Assembly (NCBI GenBank): GCA_001603415.1
Contig: LUYY01000133.1
Location: forward strand, 1-7,436
Length of the DNA: 7,436 nucleotides
Reading direction: 5' to 3'
From: Bacteroidales bacterium Bact_07
GTDB taxonomy: Bacteria; Bacteroidota; Bacteroidia; Bacteroidales; Tenuifilaceae
A program made the translations under genes and the position numbers. The notes beneath the pieces are model-generated. The model did no database searches. It was not told the DNA's origin and saw nothing but the letters and a program-made list of their open reading frames with translations. Each line of letters starts with the position of its first letter. The stretch's first letter is position 1. Positions 5,899 through 7,436 of this stretch are shown here, in pieces.

Positions 5899-7242
5899 CT
5901 AAATCCCTAAACGTTTCCGTAAGGCTTTTCCCTCATCCTCAAAACCGGGTTTACCTAACAGGGCAAACATATTCTTCTTGTAAGCCTCCACGCCCGGTTG
6001 GTCGAATGGGTTTACATCCAGGACATAACCGCTAATGGCGCATGCGCGCTCAAAAAAGTAAAGCAGGTAACCAATCCAGAATGCACTTAGCTCAGGAATG
6101 GTAATCTGGATGCATGGTACACCCCCATCGTTATGAGCAACAATGGTGCCCAATTCGGCCATATGGTTAACCTCCGAAAGACGCTTGCCTGTAAGGAAAT
6201 TAAGTTGGTCAAGATTTTCAGGGTCGTTTGGAATGTTGAGTGTGTGCGATGGCTTTTCAACCGAGACTACGGTTTCAAAAATAAAACGCTCCCCCTCCTG
6301 GATATACTGCCCCATGGAGTGAAGGTCAGTGGTAAAATCGACGCCGGCGGGGAAAATACCCTTATTCTCCTTACCTTCGCTTTCGCCGTAAAGCTGCTTC
6401 CACCACTCCGTTACATAGTGTAGCTTGGGCGTATAGTTCACCATTATTTCAACCTTTTTGCCCATGGCGTAAAGCACGTTGCGTGCTGCTGCGTACTGGC
6501 AGGCAGGGTTTTGCTCAAAAGGGACACCAACCGAAGTGTCGGTCATTGCCTGGCGTGCGCCCTCAACCATTTGCCTGATATCGAAACCAGCAATGGCTAT
6601 GGGTAAAAGCCCTACTGGGGTTAATACTGAGTAACGTCCGCCCACATCATCGGGAATTACAAAAGTGCGATAGCCTTCGGTATCGGCTAACTTGCGCAGA
6701 GCACCCTTAGATTGATCGGTTATTGCAACTATACGCGATGCTGCCTCGGTTTTCCCCACCTTCCCCTCAAGGTGCTGTTTTAACAGGCGGAATGCTATGG
6801 CAGGCTCTGTGGTAGTTCCTGATTTTGAAATGACTACTATTGAATAGGTGTGCTTATCGAGTAACTTTAAAAGCTCGGCATGGTAATCCTCACAAATGCT
6901 GTTGCCTGCAAAAAGCACCTTTGTGCCACCGTTGTCGAGCATGGAAAAGCTATTGCCCAAGGCCTCAATCACAGCCTTTGCTCCAAGGTAAGAGCCGCCA
7001 ATACCTACCACTACCACAAACTCACTCTTGGAACGGAGCTCATTGGCAACCTTTTCAATGCTTTTCAGCTGATCGTCAGTGATTTCGGCAGGTAAGGTTA
7101 CCCAGCCCAAAAAATCGTTCCCTTTTCCAGTCTTCCCTTCAATAAGCTTTTGGCAATCGTTTACCTTGTTCTTAAGCGAAAGCACATCGCTAGCATCAAC
7201 AAACTGGTAAATGTTGTTAAGTTTAACCTGTAGTTTACTCAT
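5899..7242 (-). CDS. pgi: Glucose-6-phosphate isomerase
   Basis: Cytoplasmic enzyme interconverting glucose 6-phosphate and fructose 6-phosphate in glycolysis and gluconeogenesis. At 447 aa it is the compact bacterial form, like that of Bacillus, rather than the roughly 550-aa E. coli/animal form. Visible motifs are GIGGSYLGAKA (80-90), the phosphate-binding SKSGTTTE (139-146), PGI signature 1 (DDVGGRYSVLTPVG, 198-211), GESEGK with the likely catalytic base E287, H308 in DLHSMGQ, and signature 2 (NPFDQPGVEAYKK, 411-423) with K422. All residues expected for activity are present. The start at 7242 is preceded by A-rich ATAGACAAAG with no strong Shine-Dalgarno. No perfect promoter is visible upstream; a weak pair (TTTTG at 7305-7301 and TTAATTTA near 7283-7276, - strand) is the best I see. 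The gene converges on the beta-barrel gene. Confidence 0.97.
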   Translation of the reverse strand: MSKLQVKLNNIYQFVDASDVLSLKNKVNDCQKLIEGKTGKGNDFLGWVTLPAEITDDQLKSIEKVANELRSKSEFVVVVGIGGSYLGAKAVIEALGNSFSMLDNGGTKVLFAGNSICEDYHAELLKLLDKHTYSIVVISKSGTTTEPAIAFRLLKQHLEGKVGKTEAASRIVAITDQSKGALRKLADTEGYRTFVIPDDVGGRYSVLTPVGLLPIAIAGFDIRQMVEGARQAMTDTSVGVPFEQNPACQYAAARNVLYAMGKKVEIMVNYTPKLHYVTEWWKQLYGESEGKENKGIFPAGVDFTTDLHSMGQYIQEGERFIFETVVSVEKPSHTLNIPNDPENLDQLNFLTGKRLSEVNHMAELGTIVAHNDGGVPCIQITIPELSAFWIGYLLYFFERACAISGYVLDVNPFDQPGVEAYKKNMFALLGKPGFEDEGKALRKRLGI

Positions 7243-7289
7243 CTTTGTCTATGGTTTATGTATTCCAATCATTGTTAAATTAACTAGCA

Positions 7290-7436
7290 TCACCTGTTAT
7301 CAAAACTGGTCATAGTAACCTGGAAATGGCTTTTGGGAAATTTGGTTTTACCACACCTGCACTTTAGCTTTCGGGTTTTATCAACCTTAGCGCTTTTGGG
7401 TGCCACCCTCCGATTGCACCCGTAAGCAAGCAGCAA
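7290..7436 (-). CDS. Possible 3' end of a small cysteine-containing (lipo)protein, partial
   Basis: A - strand frame is open from the right edge for 48 codons to a TGA at 7290-7292; the other two - strand frames close much earlier. The visible part starts LLLAYGCNRR, which looks like the end of a lipoprotein signal peptide with a Cys right after Gly. A strongly basic segment follows, with a CRCGK motif (visible residues 26-30), then KFPKSHFQ and a polar tail. If this is real, the full protein would be only about 55-65 aa, with the start just outside the window. It would lie 47 bases upstream of pgi on the same strand. An open run of this length can occur by chance, the lipobox is imperfect (Ala-Tyr-Gly before the Cys), and no family is recognised. 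Confidence 0.42.
   Translation of the reverse strand: MLLAYGCNRRVAPKSAKVDKTRKLKCRCGKTKFPKSHFQVTMTSFDNR

Noticed and set aside
5775..6035. 86-codon + strand frame spanning the end of the barrel gene, the terminator and the end of pgi.
   Set aside because: It runs straight through a perfect terminator and is antisense to pgi.
6133..7095. Several short + strand frames inside pgi.
   Set aside because: They are antisense to an intact enzyme with all its motifs and have no signal of their own.

Overview
The window looks like chromosomal DNA from a member of the Bacteroidota, most likely the Bacteroidales or a close relative. Four things point there: a secreted peptidase ending in a type IX secretion (T9SS) sorting domain, a TTG / TAnnTTTG-type promoter, A-rich and mostly Shine-Dalgarno-free start regions, and a DUF3575-like outer-membrane protein. 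I cannot name a species.

Layout. Positions 1-138 are non-coding and hold a strong hairpin terminator for a gene to the left. On the + strand follow aroK (shikimate kinase), an MltD-type lytic transglycosylase with its own promoter and terminator, an unrecognised lipoprotein, a large M6-family metalloprotease with a T9SS signal, and a small outer-membrane beta-barrel protein closed by a strong terminator. On the - strand, converging on that terminator, is pgi (glucose-6-phosphate isomerase). At the right edge is the possible 3' end of a small cysteine-containing protein, also on the - strand. The longest stretch without a confident gene is the last 194 bases.

How the genes relate. aroK and pgi are central-metabolism housekeeping genes and have no obvious link to the rest. 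The middle of the window is about the cell envelope and secretion: a periplasmic peptidoglycan-cleaving enzyme, a lipoprotein, a surface or secreted protease and an outer-membrane protein. The lipoprotein, protease and beta-barrel genes (2212-5824) lie on one strand with gaps of 39 and 55 bases and no terminator between them. They may be one transcription unit, bounded by the hairpins at 2119-2157 and 5846-5880.

Most of the window is ordinary. The parts least explained by known families are the lipoprotein next to the protease and the partial reading frame at the right edge. I saw no CRISPR array, tRNA, rRNA, insertion sequence or phage signal.
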